Made by a program: the position numbers and the translations under genes
The notes under the pieces: generated by a model
The model's database searches: none
Seen by the model: the letters and a program-made list of their open reading frames with translations, nothing else
What the model was told of the DNA's origin: nothing
Part shown: positions 25,295-34,699 of the stretch, in pieces
Numbering within the stretch: position 1 is the first letter of the stretch
Layout of the letters: each line of letters starts with the position of its first letter
Assembly: GCA_963759175.1 (NCBI GenBank)
Contig: CAVWXP010000019.1
Span: forward strand, 1 to 64,000
DNA: 64,000 bases
Direction of reading: 5' to 3'
Source of the DNA: SZUA-442 sp963759175
GTDB taxonomy: Bacteria > Actinomycetota > Acidimicrobiia > Spongiisociales > UBA5794

Positions 25295-26265
25295 TGGAGC
25301 GTCCAGGGCGGAAACGCCTCATGCTGTTCTCCGGTACGGCAAATCGCGAGCTTGCCAATGAGGTCGCCAAGCTCCTCGACGTCGAACTCGGCGGTGTCGA
25401 GATCTCGACGTTCGCCAACACCGAGACCTACGTGCGCTACGACGAATCCGTTCGTGGCGCCGATTGTTTCGTGATCCAGAGCCATTCGCGGCCGATCAAC
25501 GAGAACATCATGGAGCAGCTGATCATGATCGACGCGCTCAAACGTGCGTCGGCAAAGAGGATCACGGCCGTCATGCCGTTCTACGGATATGCCCGCCAGG
25601 ACAAGAAGGGCAGACCGCGCGAGCCGATCACCGCCAAACTGATCGGTGATCTCTTCATGTCGGCAGGCGCTGACCGCATCGCCGCCGTCGACCTCCACAC
25701 CGGCCAGGTGCAGGGGTTCATCGACAACCCGTTCGACTCGCTCACGGCGTTGCCGTTGTTCGAGGAGTACCTCGCCAACAAGCTCGATGGCCCCATCACG
25801 ATGGTGTCTCCGGACTCGGGCGGTGTGAAGCGGGCCACGAAGTTCGCCAGTCACCTCGACGCCGAGGTGGCATTCGTCTACAAGCGGCGGCGCACGGACG
25901 TGCGCAACGTCGTCGAGGCCCAGCAGGTCGTCGGTGAGGTGAACGGACGCCACTGTGTCATCGTCGACGACATCATCGACACGGCGGGCACTGCCGTGGC
26001 CTCAGCCGAGCTGCTCGTCGAACGGGGCGCCCTCTCGGTGATGGTCCTCGCGACGCACGGTGTGTTGTCGCCTCCGGCCGTCGAGCGACTCAGGACCGCC
26101 CCCTTCTCGGACATCGTGATCACGAACTCGCTGCCTGTGTCCCCCGATGCATTGGCGCTCCCGAACCTGACGGTGCTGTCGATCGCCCCCCTCGTGGCGG
26201 GCACGATCGAGGCGATCTTCAACGACCATTCGGTCAGTGAGATCTTCAAGGGCGAGAACACCTGA
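25294..26265 (+). CDS. prs: Ribose-phosphate pyrophosphokinase (PRPP synthetase)
   Basis: 323 aa. Class I PRPP synthetase landmarks are LFSGTANRELANEVAKLL, ISTFANTETYVRYDESVRG and the flexible-loop segment VMPFYGYARQDKKGRPREP (about residue 92). Also present are VDLHTGQVQGF and the PRPP loop IVDDIIDTAGTA (about 222). It makes PRPP for nucleotides, His, Trp and NAD, and in Actinomycetota also for the arabinan donor. The stop is followed directly by aceK. Confidence 0.97.
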   Translation: MERPGRKRLMLFSGTANRELANEVAKLLDVELGGVEISTFANTETYVRYDESVRGADCFVIQSHSRPINENIMEQLIMIDALKRASAKRITAVMPFYGYARQDKKGRPREPITAKLIGDLFMSAGADRIAAVDLHTGQVQGFIDNPFDSLTALPLFEEYLANKLDGPITMVSPDSGGVKRATKFASHLDAEVAFVYKRRRTDVRNVVEAQQVVGEVNGRHCVIVDDIIDTAGTAVASAELLVERGALSVMVLATHGVLSPPAVERLRTAPFSDIVITNSLPVSPDALALPNLTVLSIAPLVAGTIEAIFNDHSVSEIFKGENT

Positions 26266-26266
26266 G

Positions 26267-27970
26267 GTGGATCACGGGATCGCCACTGCGGTGGTGACGT
26301 CCGATCAGGTCGCGGTCACCGTTGCGATCGGATTCCAGACCTTCAAACGTCGCTTCAAAGCGGCAACGGCGCGCACCGGCGCCCGTTTCGAGAGCCGAGA
26401 CTGGCATTCGCTCCAGCGTGATCACCTGGTGCGGATCGACGCGTACGGCATCGCGATCGACGAAACGATCGAGAGCCTCGAACGCCTGGGCTACGACCGT
26501 TCCGACCGCGATGCGTGGTCAGCGGCCCGAGCGATGTTTCGCACCGAGCATCTCGCCGACCCGTATCACGAGATCGCCGAGACGTTCTTCAACTCGGTCG
26601 CCCGCAAGCTGTTCGGGACCAAGGGCATCGATCCCCAGCTCGAGTTCCTCGCCCCGGCGGTCGGGGTCCGACCACCCGATCCCGGTCGGGTCCTGCGGAC
26701 CTATGACCATGGCGGGGACCGACGAACACTGCTCGAATCGATCCTGCGCGACTGCCGATTCCACGCCTCGTGGACCGATCTCACCCGGGACCTCGACCTC
26801 GGTGCACTGCGCCTGCCGCACGGTCGTGGGCAGGTCGACGTCGTCGATGGGGTGTTCTATCGGGGCAAGGGTGCATACGTGGTGGGGCGATTCCGTACCG
26901 ACCACGGCTCCGTGCCGTTCGCCCTCGGCATCCGCCACACACGCTCGGGGCTGCGGCTCGCTGCGGTCCTCGTCGGGGAGGGGGACCTGGCGATCCTCTT
27001 CTCGTACACGCGATCCGCGTTCGCCGTCGCGGTGGACGAACCCGCGTCGCTCGTGGCGTGCATCTCGGCGCTCCTCCCCACCCGTCGCCCATCCGAGGTG
27101 TACTCGTCGATCGGGTTCCGGAAACAGGCCAAGACGGAGCGATACCGGGAACTGGTCTCCCACCTGGCGTCGACGGACGAACTGTTCGTGCGTGCGCCCG
27201 GTGTGCCGGGGCTCGTGATGATCGTGTTCACGTTGCCGGGCTACGACCTCGTGTTCAAGGTCATCCGCGACCGGTTCCCTCCCCAGAAGCAGGTGACGCC
27301 GAGCGAGGTCGAGGCGAAGTACCGCATCGTCTCGCGACACGACCGTGCCGGCCGTCTCGTCGAAGCACAGCGCTTCGTCGACCTGAGGCTGCCGGCGAGG
27401 ACATTCGATCCCGGGCTCCTGGCCGAGCTCACCGACAAGGCGGGCCGCTCGGTGAGGGTGTCCAATGGGGAGGTCACGATCTCGACGGTGTACGTGGAAC
27501 GCAAGGTGATCCCCCTCGACATCTACCTGCGCGAGGCCGGCGTGGACGAGGCCAGTCGGGCCATCATCGACTACGGGGACGCCATCAAGAACCTCGCAGC
27601 ATCGAACATCTTCCCCGGGGACATGCTGCTCAAGAACTTCGGGGTCACCAGCCGCGGTCGCGTCGTGTTCTACGACTACGACGAGATCGGCATGATCACC
27701 GAGTTCCACTTCCGGCGGTTTCCCGAGACGGATGATCCATACGACGACCTGGCATCCACCCCTGCATACGGTGTGGGACCCCACGATGTGTTCCCCGAAG
27801 AACTCGTGCGATTCCTCGGCCTGTCTCCCACCCTCCGTGCAGCTTTCGCCGAACACCACGCGGACGTCTTCGAACCGGAGTTCTGGACGTCGGTGCAGGC
27901 CAGATTGCGGGCCGGCGAGACCATCGAGATCCTGCCGTATCGCCGGTCGCGATCGCTCGAGGCGTCATGA
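26267..27970 (+). CDS. aceK: Isocitrate dehydrogenase kinase/phosphatase
   Basis: 567 aa (E. coli AceK 578) from the GTG at 26267, 1 base after prs. The N-terminal regulatory half starts with IGFQTFKRRFKAATARTGA. The kinase-like half has FTLPGYDLVFKVIRDRF (Lys 331), IFPGDMLLKNFG (Asp 452, Asn 457) and VVFYDYDEIGM (Asp 470). All four residues sit exactly five positions before their E. coli counterparts K336, D457, N462 and D475 as I recall them. AceK phosphorylates and dephosphorylates isocitrate dehydrogenase to steer carbon into the glyoxylate bypass. It is chiefly proteobacterial and normally lies in aceBAK; no aceA or aceB is here. Overlaps yjbQ as ATGA. Confidence 0.93.
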   Translation: MDHGIATAVVTSDQVAVTVAIGFQTFKRRFKAATARTGARFESRDWHSLQRDHLVRIDAYGIAIDETIESLERLGYDRSDRDAWSAARAMFRTEHLADPYHEIAETFFNSVARKLFGTKGIDPQLEFLAPAVGVRPPDPGRVLRTYDHGGDRRTLLESILRDCRFHASWTDLTRDLDLGALRLPHGRGQVDVVDGVFYRGKGAYVVGRFRTDHGSVPFALGIRHTRSGLRLAAVLVGEGDLAILFSYTRSAFAVAVDEPASLVACISALLPTRRPSEVYSSIGFRKQAKTERYRELVSHLASTDELFVRAPGVPGLVMIVFTLPGYDLVFKVIRDRFPPQKQVTPSEVEAKYRIVSRHDRAGRLVEAQRFVDLRLPARTFDPGLLAELTDKAGRSVRVSNGEVTISTVYVERKVIPLDIYLREAGVDEASRAIIDYGDAIKNLAASNIFPGDMLLKNFGVTSRGRVVFYDYDEIGMITEFHFRRFPETDDPYDDLASTPAYGVGPHDVFPEELVRFLGLSPTLRAAFAEHHADVFEPEFWTSVQARLRAGETIEILPYRRSRSLEAS

Positions 27971-28374
27971 GGACCGAAACGCTCACCATCAGCACCGGAG
28001 CTACGAGCGTCGTCGTGGACCTCACCCGCGATGCGGCACGGTTCGTGGCCACAGCCAGCGATGGTCTGCTCAACGTGTTCGTTCCCCACGCGACGGCCGG
28101 CATTGCGATCATCGAGACGGGGGCAGGATCCGACACGGACCTCCTCGATGCCATCGAGCGCATCCTTCCCCCCGATGACGGCCTGTACCGACATCGCCAT
28201 GGAGCAACCGGCCATGGCGCTGATCACGTGCTTCCGGCTTGGTTGTCACCTTCGGCGGTGGTACCGGTCGTCGACGGTCGGCTGCTGCTCGGTACGTGGC
28301 AGTCGATCGTGCTCGTCGACACGAACGTCGACAACCCGGTGCGCCGGGTCGTCCTGTCGTTCATCGAGGGCTGA
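27967..28374 (+). CDS. yjbQ: YjbQ / UPF0047 family protein
   Basis: 135 aa, ATG overlapping the aceK stop. The UPF0047 landmarks are VPHATAGIAIIETG (about residue 38), LYRHRHGATGHGADHVLPAWL (about 75) and VVDGRLLLGTWQSIVLVD. E. coli YjbQ has weak thiamine-phosphate synthase activity; the physiological role is unresolved. The typical length is 130-140. It is tail-to-tail with ppc, 13 bases apart. Confidence 0.88.
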   Translation: MRTETLTISTGATSVVVDLTRDAARFVATASDGLLNVFVPHATAGIAIIETGAGSDTDLLDAIERILPPDDGLYRHRHGATGHGADHVLPAWLSPSAVVPVVDGRLLLGTWQSIVLVDTNVDNPVRRVVLSFIEG

Positions 28375-28387
28375 GGACGACCGACGA

Positions 28388-31111
28388 TCAGCCGGTCGAT
28401 CCCAATCCGCCTGCGATCGCATTCACGGTCGTCAACAGCTGGGTGAGGAGGGCCTCGGAATCTGCCTCTCCCGATCGCCATGCGGCGAGGAGTCCCACTT
28501 GTCGATGGTGGAGGGGCACCAGCGCAGGGGCTCGCAGCTCGAGCGTGCGGGAGATGTTCGGCCTGCGCAGGGACAGTGGACCGCCGTAGACGTGTTCGAG
28601 CGCCGTGCGCGTCCGCTCCCACTCCTCGACGATCCTGCCCAGGTACGCCGAGCGCAGCTGCTCATCGGTGACGAGGTCACCGTACAGCGCCATGATCGTC
28701 GGATCGGCAACAGCGATGCTCGTGGCGGCATTGCTCACCACATAGTGCAGTGGCGGCCAGTCGAAGGCGTGGTCGAGCAGCAGTCGGTGGGCAGACGGAT
28801 CGGTCGTCGCCAGGTCCTCGAGGGCAGTGCCGAGGCCGTACCACCCCGACAGGAGGAAGCGCGACTGGCTCCACGCGAACACCCACGGGATCGCCCGCAG
28901 GTCGGCGATCGTCGCCCGACCACTCCGACGGGGCGGTCGGGACCCGATGCTCGACGATTCGATCACGTCGATCGGTGTCGCCTCGCGGAAGAACTCCACG
29001 AACCCGTCCCCGTTGACGAGATCACCGTAGGCCCTCCGGCTCGCCGCGGACAGGCCGTCCATGACCTCCTCGATGTCGTGCGGGGCGTCGGACTCATCGC
29101 TCGCACGCATGAGGGCTCCGGCCGCACCCGCCAGCAGGAGCTCGGCATGGTGTTCGGCGGTGATGCGGTTCGCGTACTTCTGGGAGATGGTCTCACCCTG
29201 TTCGGTGATACGGATGGATCCGCCGAATGAACGGGGCGGGAGCCCCCTCAGGAACCGATGGGTCGGTCCTGCGCCACGGCTGATCGTGCCGCCACGACCG
29301 TGGAAGAACTCGATGGCCACGCCTGCCTCTGATGCGACGGAGCCCAGACGTTCCTGCGCCCGGTAGAGGCCCCAGAGGCTCGCCAGGATGCCCCCGTCCT
29401 TGTTCGAATCGCTGTAACCGATCATCACCTGTTGGGTCGGCTCGCCCGACGGCCCAACGGCGCGCCCGTTGTGTGCCGCGAGGGTGCGGCGCGTGATGGG
29501 GTGATCGAGGAAGTCGCCGAGGATCGACGGACTTGCCTCGAGATCGTCGATCGTCTCGAAGAGGGGAACCACCGGGAGCAGGCACTGGGGTTCCTCGGTG
29601 CCACCCGTGAACAGGCCAGCCTCCTTGGCGAGGAGGTACACGACCAGCAGGTCCGATGCCTGTCTGGTCATCGAGACGATGAGGCTCCCGAGGCCCTCGG
29701 TGCCGTGGTGGGCGATCTCTTCAGCAAGCACCCGGTAGCACGACAGGACCGCGTCGGCCTCGGGCCCGAGGGCGGCGCCCACCCTGGCGAGCGGCCTCGG
29801 CGATGCAAGCTCGCGTTCGAGCATCTCGCGCCTCGCGTCCTCATCCCACTCGGGAAAGGCCGCCGCGTCCTCGACGCCGGCCGCCGTCAACAGTTGGGCC
29901 ACGGCGAGATCATGGAACCGGCTGTTCTGGCGGATGTCGAGGTGGGCGAGATGGAATCCGAACGCCCGGACGACGCTGATGACGGGAGCGACGTCGTGAC
30001 GGGCAATCCGGGTGGCGCCGACGGCATCGAGCCATCGTCCAAGGAGTTCGAGATCCTCGATGGCTTCGGTGGCGCTGGTGTACGGGTGTGCAGAACGCCC
30101 CGGGAGGCGGGCGCGAACGAGGTTGACGCATTGACGCCACGGTTCATCGGGGTTGCGTTCGATGGCGACGGATCCCTCGGATCCGATGCTTCGGGCTGTC
30201 GATTCGATCCAAGCGAGCTGATCCGAGGGTGCGTCCTGAAGAAGTCCCGAGAGGCTCAGCTTCGCTCCGAGCCTTCCCAGCGAGGCATCGACGAGATCGA
30301 CGGCGTGGCCCCTGAGCCGTGCGAGGGTGGAGCGGGTCACGTCGGCAGTCACGAACGGATGGCCGTCACGGTCGCCGCCGACCCACGTCCCGAAGGAGAT
30401 GTGCGGGAGCGGGGCTGCGTCGAGGATGTCCCGGGGGAATCCAGCGGCGGTCCACGCGACGCGAAGGTCGTCGTCGAGGAGGGGGACGATGTCCGGGAAC
30501 ACTCGCGTCAGGTAGTGCAGCACGTTGCGCAGCTCATCGGCCAGGTCGGGGCGTTCGAGGAAGATGTCCCCGGTACGCCACAGTCGCTCGAGGGTCGCCT
30601 TGATGTCTCCGCGGATGGTGTCGCGCTCTGTGGAGGTCCACATCTGGTTTTCCCTGGCGACGAGGAGCACGTACAGGTCACGGTACTGCTCGAGCACCGT
30701 GGCCCGTTTCGCCTCAGTGGGGTGGGCGGTCAGTACCGGCTCGACGCGGACACGCCCCAGCTGCTGGGCGATGGCCTCGGGTGCGTGTCCCGAGGCCGCG
30801 AGATCCGTGAGCACGCGGCCCCACGATCCCGAGACAGCGGCGGGTCCCAGGTCTCCCTGGAGCTTGCGACGGTGCTGGGCGAGGGCGTTCTCCTCGGCCA
30901 GCGAGGCGAGGCGCAAAGCGATCGAAACCGCCTGGGTCGCGGCGTCCGGATCCGACTCCTGCGCTCCTCCGGCCGAACCCCAGGGGAGGGATCGGGCGAC
31001 ATCGGCCTCGCCCAGGTCCACCAGGACCTCGCGGAATGCATCGAGGAGGTAGGCGAAGTCGTCCTCGACCTTGTGCGGATCGACGTTCAGCGGTGCTGGG
31101 ATCTGTGGCAT
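28388..31111 (-). CDS. ppc: Phosphoenolpyruvate carboxylase
   Basis: 907 aa. Catalytic motifs are VLTAHPTEAKR (about residue 128, the essential His), HISFGTWVGGDRDGHP, AFGFHLAHLDIRQNS, IGYSDSNKDGGILAS and FFHGRGGTISRGAGP. It carboxylates PEP to oxaloacetate to refill the TCA cycle. The C-terminus is GSTG instead of the usual QNTG/RNTG, although the terminal Gly is kept. The ATG at 31111 has TAGAGT 6 nt upstream and no Shine-Dalgarno site, a leaderless candidate. It lies beside aceK, another control point at the PEP/isocitrate nodes, but on the opposite strand. Confidence 0.96.
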   Translation of the reverse strand: MPQIPAPLNVDPHKVEDDFAYLLDAFREVLVDLGEADVARSLPWGSAGGAQESDPDAATQAVSIALRLASLAEENALAQHRRKLQGDLGPAAVSGSWGRVLTDLAASGHAPEAIAQQLGRVRVEPVLTAHPTEAKRATVLEQYRDLYVLLVARENQMWTSTERDTIRGDIKATLERLWRTGDIFLERPDLADELRNVLHYLTRVFPDIVPLLDDDLRVAWTAAGFPRDILDAAPLPHISFGTWVGGDRDGHPFVTADVTRSTLARLRGHAVDLVDASLGRLGAKLSLSGLLQDAPSDQLAWIESTARSIGSEGSVAIERNPDEPWRQCVNLVRARLPGRSAHPYTSATEAIEDLELLGRWLDAVGATRIARHDVAPVISVVRAFGFHLAHLDIRQNSRFHDLAVAQLLTAAGVEDAAAFPEWDEDARREMLERELASPRPLARVGAALGPEADAVLSCYRVLAEEIAHHGTEGLGSLIVSMTRQASDLLVVYLLAKEAGLFTGGTEEPQCLLPVVPLFETIDDLEASPSILGDFLDHPITRRTLAAHNGRAVGPSGEPTQQVMIGYSDSNKDGGILASLWGLYRAQERLGSVASEAGVAIEFFHGRGGTISRGAGPTHRFLRGLPPRSFGGSIRITEQGETISQKYANRITAEHHAELLLAGAAGALMRASDESDAPHDIEEVMDGLSAASRRAYGDLVNGDGFVEFFREATPIDVIESSSIGSRPPRRSGRATIADLRAIPWVFAWSQSRFLLSGWYGLGTALEDLATTDPSAHRLLLDHAFDWPPLHYVVSNAATSIAVADPTIMALYGDLVTDEQLRSAYLGRIVEEWERTRTALEHVYGGPLSLRRPNISRTLELRAPALVPLHHRQVGLLAAWRSGEADSEALLTQLLTTVNAIAGGLGSTG

Positions 31112-31205
31112 GGGAGGACTCTAGGTGGGGCCCCGATCGCCCCGGGTCGGCATCGTCCGGAGCCCGGGAAGGGGTCGTGGGCTTCCACTTCGGCGCCGCA
31201 CGCCG

Positions 31206-31211
31206 TACACT
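31206..31211 (+). promoter_or_regulatory. Putative -10 box for rplY-pth
   Basis: TACACT lies 42 nt upstream of the rplY ATG, in the 142-base gap after divergent ppc. The leader contains a strong GAGGAGA site at 31239-31245. The -35 region (CTTCCA, about 31182) is weak. Confidence 0.4.
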
Positions 31212-31253
31212 TGCGTGCTGAATCCTCCACCGAATTTCTGAGGAGATCCCACC

Positions 31254-31919
31254 ATGCAGCAGGAAACCCTGCACGCGACCAAGCGCGTGACGTCGGGAAG
31301 CCGCGCGTCGAACCGGCTTCGTAATGACGGGCGGGTACCTGGTGTCGTCTACGGATCGACGATCGACCCGCAGCCCGTCCATGTGTCCGCTCGCGACCTG
31401 TACGCCGTTCTCCACACGGAAGCGGGCCTGAACGCCATCATCGAGATCGACGTCGAGGGCGACAGCGTCCTCACGGTCGCTCGTGAACTCCAACGCCATC
31501 CCGTCCGGGGTGAGATCCAGCACCTGGACTTCATCGAGGTTCGCATGGACCAGGAGATCCAGGCAGAGGTCGGCGTCGACTACACCGGCGTGCCGCTCGG
31601 CGTACGTGACGAGGGCGGCATCGTCGAGACCATCGCGGCGAGTGTCACGATCAGTGCGCTCCCCACGGCGATCCCGTCCCACATCGAGGTGGACATCGCC
31701 CACCTCGCGCTCGGAGACACACTGAAGGTGTCCGATCTCCCCGAGATCGACGGCGTCACCTATGCGGCCGATGCCGACGATCCGCTCCTCACGGTGGTCG
31801 CTCCTGCGGCCGAGGTCGTCGAAGAGCCGATCGACATGCTCGAGGGCGACGAGGTCGAGGGCGAAGGCGGCGCAGCGTCCGACGCTGCGGACGACGGGTC
31901 CGAAGACTCCGAGGGCTGA
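31254..31919 (+). CDS. rplY: 50S ribosomal protein bL25, long (Ctc/TL5) form
   Basis: 221 aa. The N-terminal 5S rRNA-binding L25 domain (about residues 1-92; SRASNRLRNDGRVPGVVYG, then HPVRGEIQHLDFIEV) is followed by the TL5/Ctc beta-domain (about 93-185). The tail is highly acidic (EGDEVEGEGG to the C-terminus). This long form is usual in Gram-positives and is stress-induced in Bacillus (ctc). The rplY-pth order is a conserved pair. GAGGAGA precedes the ATG. Confidence 0.95.
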   Translation: MQQETLHATKRVTSGSRASNRLRNDGRVPGVVYGSTIDPQPVHVSARDLYAVLHTEAGLNAIIEIDVEGDSVLTVARELQRHPVRGEIQHLDFIEVRMDQEIQAEVGVDYTGVPLGVRDEGGIVETIAASVTISALPTAIPSHIEVDIAHLALGDTLKVSDLPEIDGVTYAADADDPLLTVVAPAAEVVEEPIDMLEGDEVEGEGGAASDAADDGSEDSEG

Positions 31920-31927
31920 TCGCACCC

Positions 31928-32509
31928 GTGGCAACGGTCATGGTCGTGGGTCTCCGCAACCCGGGGGCCACCTACGACGGGACCCGCCACAACGTCGGTG
32001 CCGTAGCGGTCGAGATGAAGGTTGCCGACCTCGACGTCACGTTCTCGAGGGCGCGGCAGGGCATCAGAGCCGAGGTCGCCGAGGTCAACGTCGACGGACA
32101 CCGGACCGTGTTCGCGCTACCCACGACCTCGATGAACGAATCCGGTCAGGCCATTGCACCCCTTGCCCGCTACTTCGGCGTCGAGGGCTCCGGACTCCTC
32201 GTGGTCCACGACGACATCGATGTCCCGTTCGCGAAGGTGAAGGTGCAGTACTCGGGCGGGCATGCCGGGAACAACGGTGTGCGGTCGACGATCGGCTCGC
32301 TGGGCACCAACGACTTCTGGCGCCTCAAGATCGGTGTCGGACGCCCACCGGGCCGCCAGGATCCCGCGAAGTTCGTCCTGTCGCGGTTCGCCGCCTCCGA
32401 GCGTGAGGACATCCACGTGACGGTGTACCGTGCCGGTGATGTGATCGACCGCTTCATCCGATCAGGCGGCGAGGATGCACGGCAGTTCGCCGGTGAGCTG
32501 AACACCTGA
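31928..32509 (+). CDS. pth: Peptidyl-tRNA hydrolase
   Basis: 193 aa from a GTG 8 bases after rplY. Pth signatures are VVGLRNPGATYDGTRHNVG (catalytic His at residue 21), TTSMNESGQAI, VVHDDIDVPFAKVKVQ and SGGHAGNNGVRS. It recycles peptidyl-tRNA released during abortive translation. It is of normal length. About 48 bases separate it from glpK. Confidence 0.96.
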   Translation: MATVMVVGLRNPGATYDGTRHNVGAVAVEMKVADLDVTFSRARQGIRAEVAEVNVDGHRTVFALPTTSMNESGQAIAPLARYFGVEGSGLLVVHDDIDVPFAKVKVQYSGGHAGNNGVRSTIGSLGTNDFWRLKIGVGRPPGRQDPAKFVLSRFAASEREDIHVTVYRAGDVIDRFIRSGGEDARQFAGELNT

Positions 32510-32557
32510 TCCCCGCTCCGACGGAACGAGCGAAACGACCGGATGCAGGAGGCAGCG

Positions 32558-34039
32558 ATGCAGTACGTAGGTGCCATCGACCAGGGGACCACGAGTTCGC
32601 GTTTCGTCATCGTCGACGACACGGGCTCCTTCGTGGCCATGGCCCAGACGGAACACGACCAGGTGTTGCCACGCCCGGGATGGGTCGAGCACCGACCCAA
32701 CGAGATCTGGAGGAACACCCAACACGTCATCGGCGAGGCACTCGAACGAGCCGGCCTCCGCCCGGCGGACCTCGCAGGGATCGGGATCACCAATCAGCGC
32801 GAGACCGCGGTCGTGTGGGATCGAGCGACGGGCGAGCCTGTTCACAACGCGATCGTGTGGCAGGACACGCGAACCTCGGCGATCGCACGTCGCCTCGGTG
32901 AGAGTTTCGGCGTGGATGCCTTCCGTTCGCGCACGGGACTTCCGCCGGCCACCTACTTCTCGGGACCCAAGGTCCGATGGCTCCTCGACGAACGCGAGGA
33001 CCTCGCCGCTCGTGCGCGCAACGGCGAACTCGCATTCGGCACCATCGATTCGTGGCTCGCATTCAAGTTGACCGGCGAACACGTCACCGATGTGACCAAC
33101 GCCTCACGCACCATGCTCATGGACCTCGCTGCCCTCGCCTGGGATGAGGACCTCTGTGCGGCCGTCGGTGTTCCCATGTCGATGCTCCCACGCATCGTGC
33201 CGTCGATCGGTGCGATCGCCCCGTGTCATGGCGTTCTCGAGGGCGCGGAGTTGACCTCCATCCTCGGCGACCAGCACGCGGCCCTCGTCGGCCAGGCCGC
33301 CTTCGAACCCGGCGATACCAAGGTGACCTACGGAACCGGCGCGTTCCTCGTCTCGAACACCGGCACGAGCATCGTCGCATCCGAGGCGGGGCTCCTGTCG
33401 ACGGTCGCCTACCAGCGACAGGGCCAACCGGCTGTGTACGCCCTCGAAGGATCGGTAGCGATCGCGGGATCGGCGATCCAGTGGCTGCGCGACAACCTGC
33501 GGTTCTTCGACGAGTCGTCGCAGGTTGAATCCCTCGCCGCATCGGTCGAAGACAACGGGGATGTGTACTTCGTTCCGGCGTTCTCCGGGCTGTTCGCACC
33601 GTACTGGCGTGACGACGCCCGGGGCTTGTTCGCCGGATTGACGCGGTACACCAATCGCGGTCATATGGCGCGTGCGGTGCTCGAGGCGACCGCCTTCCAG
33701 ACCCGAGATGTCCTCGAGGCGATGGTCAGCGACACCGGCCGCAGCTTCACCGAGGTCAGGGTCGACGGCGGGATGGTCGGCAACAGCCTCCTCATGGGCT
33801 TCCAGGCCGACATCCTCGATCGCGACGTCGTGGTGCCGCGCATCGTCGAGACGACGGTGCTCGGGGCGGCATTCGGCGCAGGCCTCGCGACCGGCGTGTG
33901 GTCGGGAACCGATGACGTCGTCGCTCACTGGCAGGAGGCCGCACGGTATGTCCCGTCGATGGGGGAGCAGCGGCGTAGCGACCTCCTCGCCGGATGGGCC
34001 AAGGCGGTCGAGCGATCCTTCGGATGGGTGGAAGACTGA
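32558..34039 (+). CDS. glpK: Glycerol kinase
   Basis: 493 aa from the ATG at 32558, chosen over an upstream ATG at 32543 because AGGAGG lies 6 nt before it. FGGY-kinase motifs are AIDQGTTSSRFVIVD (ATP loop 1), GITNQRETAVVWDRATG, NAIVWQDTRT and VTYGTGAFLVSNTG (about residue 262). VPAFSGLFAPYWRDDARG and RVDGGMVGNSLLMGFQADIL follow. It phosphorylates glycerol to sn-glycerol 3-phosphate, feeding the same pool used by PgsA. No glpF or glpD is adjacent. Confidence 0.96.
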   Translation: MQYVGAIDQGTTSSRFVIVDDTGSFVAMAQTEHDQVLPRPGWVEHRPNEIWRNTQHVIGEALERAGLRPADLAGIGITNQRETAVVWDRATGEPVHNAIVWQDTRTSAIARRLGESFGVDAFRSRTGLPPATYFSGPKVRWLLDEREDLAARARNGELAFGTIDSWLAFKLTGEHVTDVTNASRTMLMDLAALAWDEDLCAAVGVPMSMLPRIVPSIGAIAPCHGVLEGAELTSILGDQHAALVGQAAFEPGDTKVTYGTGAFLVSNTGTSIVASEAGLLSTVAYQRQGQPAVYALEGSVAIAGSAIQWLRDNLRFFDESSQVESLAASVEDNGDVYFVPAFSGLFAPYWRDDARGLFAGLTRYTNRGHMARAVLEATAFQTRDVLEAMVSDTGRSFTEVRVDGGMVGNSLLMGFQADILDRDVVVPRIVETTVLGAAFGAGLATGVWSGTDDVVAHWQEAARYVPSMGEQRRSDLLAGWAKAVERSFGWVED

Positions 34040-34046
34040 ATCCGCG

Positions 34047-34082
34047 GTCCCCTCGATGACTCGACGCACGGTGCGAGGGGAC
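34047..34082. terminator. Hairpin after glpK
   Basis: Perfect 9-bp inverted repeat GTCCCCTCG ... CGAGGGGAC with an 18-base loop, beginning 7 bases after the glpK stop. There is no U-tract, as is common for terminators in high-G+C Gram-positives. The remaining 34083-34144 holds only the presumed pgsA promoter. Confidence 0.55.
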
Positions 34083-34144
34083 ATGCTCGTGTGATCGGAG
34101 CTGACACCGGCGCAGCGACGAGCTGGACCGTAGGCTCTTGAGCG

Positions 34145-34699
34145 ATGTCGATCCCGAACCTGCTGGCCTACCTGCGGCTCATCCTCACCCCGATCGTCAT
34201 GGCGCTGATCCTGGCGTCGCCGGGCGACCGGACGGTGGCCGTCGTGGCCACGATCACGTTCGTCGTGGCGGCCCTCACCGATTTCGCCGACGGATACCTG
34301 GCCCGGAGGTGGCGTATCGCCACCACGCTCGGTGCGTTCCTCGACACGGTGGCGGACAAGATCCTCGTCACCGGTGCCCTGCTCGCCCTCGTCCAGATCT
34401 CCGTCGTGAGTTCGTGGGTCGCCTTCATCATCATCGGCAGGGAGATCGCGATCATGGGCCTGCGGTCGGTCGCCGCACTCGATTCGAGCACGGTGCCCCC
34501 CTCGATCTGGGGGAAGTGGAAGGCGACCATCCAGTTCATCGCCATCTCCTTTGCGATCCTCGCACTCGACATCGACATCGGTCCGCTCAGGTTGGACCAA
34601 TGGCTCATGGGTGTCGCCGTCGTCGTGACGATCCTGTCGGCTGGCGACTACTTCTCCCGGTTCCGCGGGGTGTTCACCCGCAACGACCGTGACGAGTGA
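34145..34699 (+). CDS. pgsA: CDP-diacylglycerol-glycerol-3-phosphate 3-phosphatidyltransferase (PgsA-like)
   Basis: 184 aa integral membrane protein. The CDP-alcohol phosphotransferase motif D-G-x2-A-R-x8-G-x3-D-x3-D is intact as DGYLARRWRIATTLGAFLD plus VAD (about residues 51-73). Four to five hydrophobic helices are apparent, and length and context fit PgsA. It makes phosphatidylglycerol phosphate; other CDP-OH enzymes are possible from the motif alone. TAGGCT lies 8 nt before the ATG with no Shine-Dalgarno site. It overlaps the epimerase gene by 11 bases. Confidence 0.88.
   Translation: MSIPNLLAYLRLILTPIVMALILASPGDRTVAVVATITFVVAALTDFADGYLARRWRIATTLGAFLDTVADKILVTGALLALVQISVVSSWVAFIIIGREIAIMGLRSVAALDSSTVPPSIWGKWKATIQFIAISFAILALDIDIGPLRLDQWLMGVAVVVTILSAGDYFSRFRGVFTRNDRDE

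Noticed and set aside
31112..31253. Riboswitch or attenuator between ppc and rplY
   Set aside because: Only a -10-like box and an RBS can be recognised in this 142-base gap; no conserved aptamer-like pattern.
29432..31324. 630-codon plus-strand open frame opposite ppc
   Set aside because: It is antisense to PEP carboxylase, lacks any family resemblance, and crosses the rplY promoter and start.
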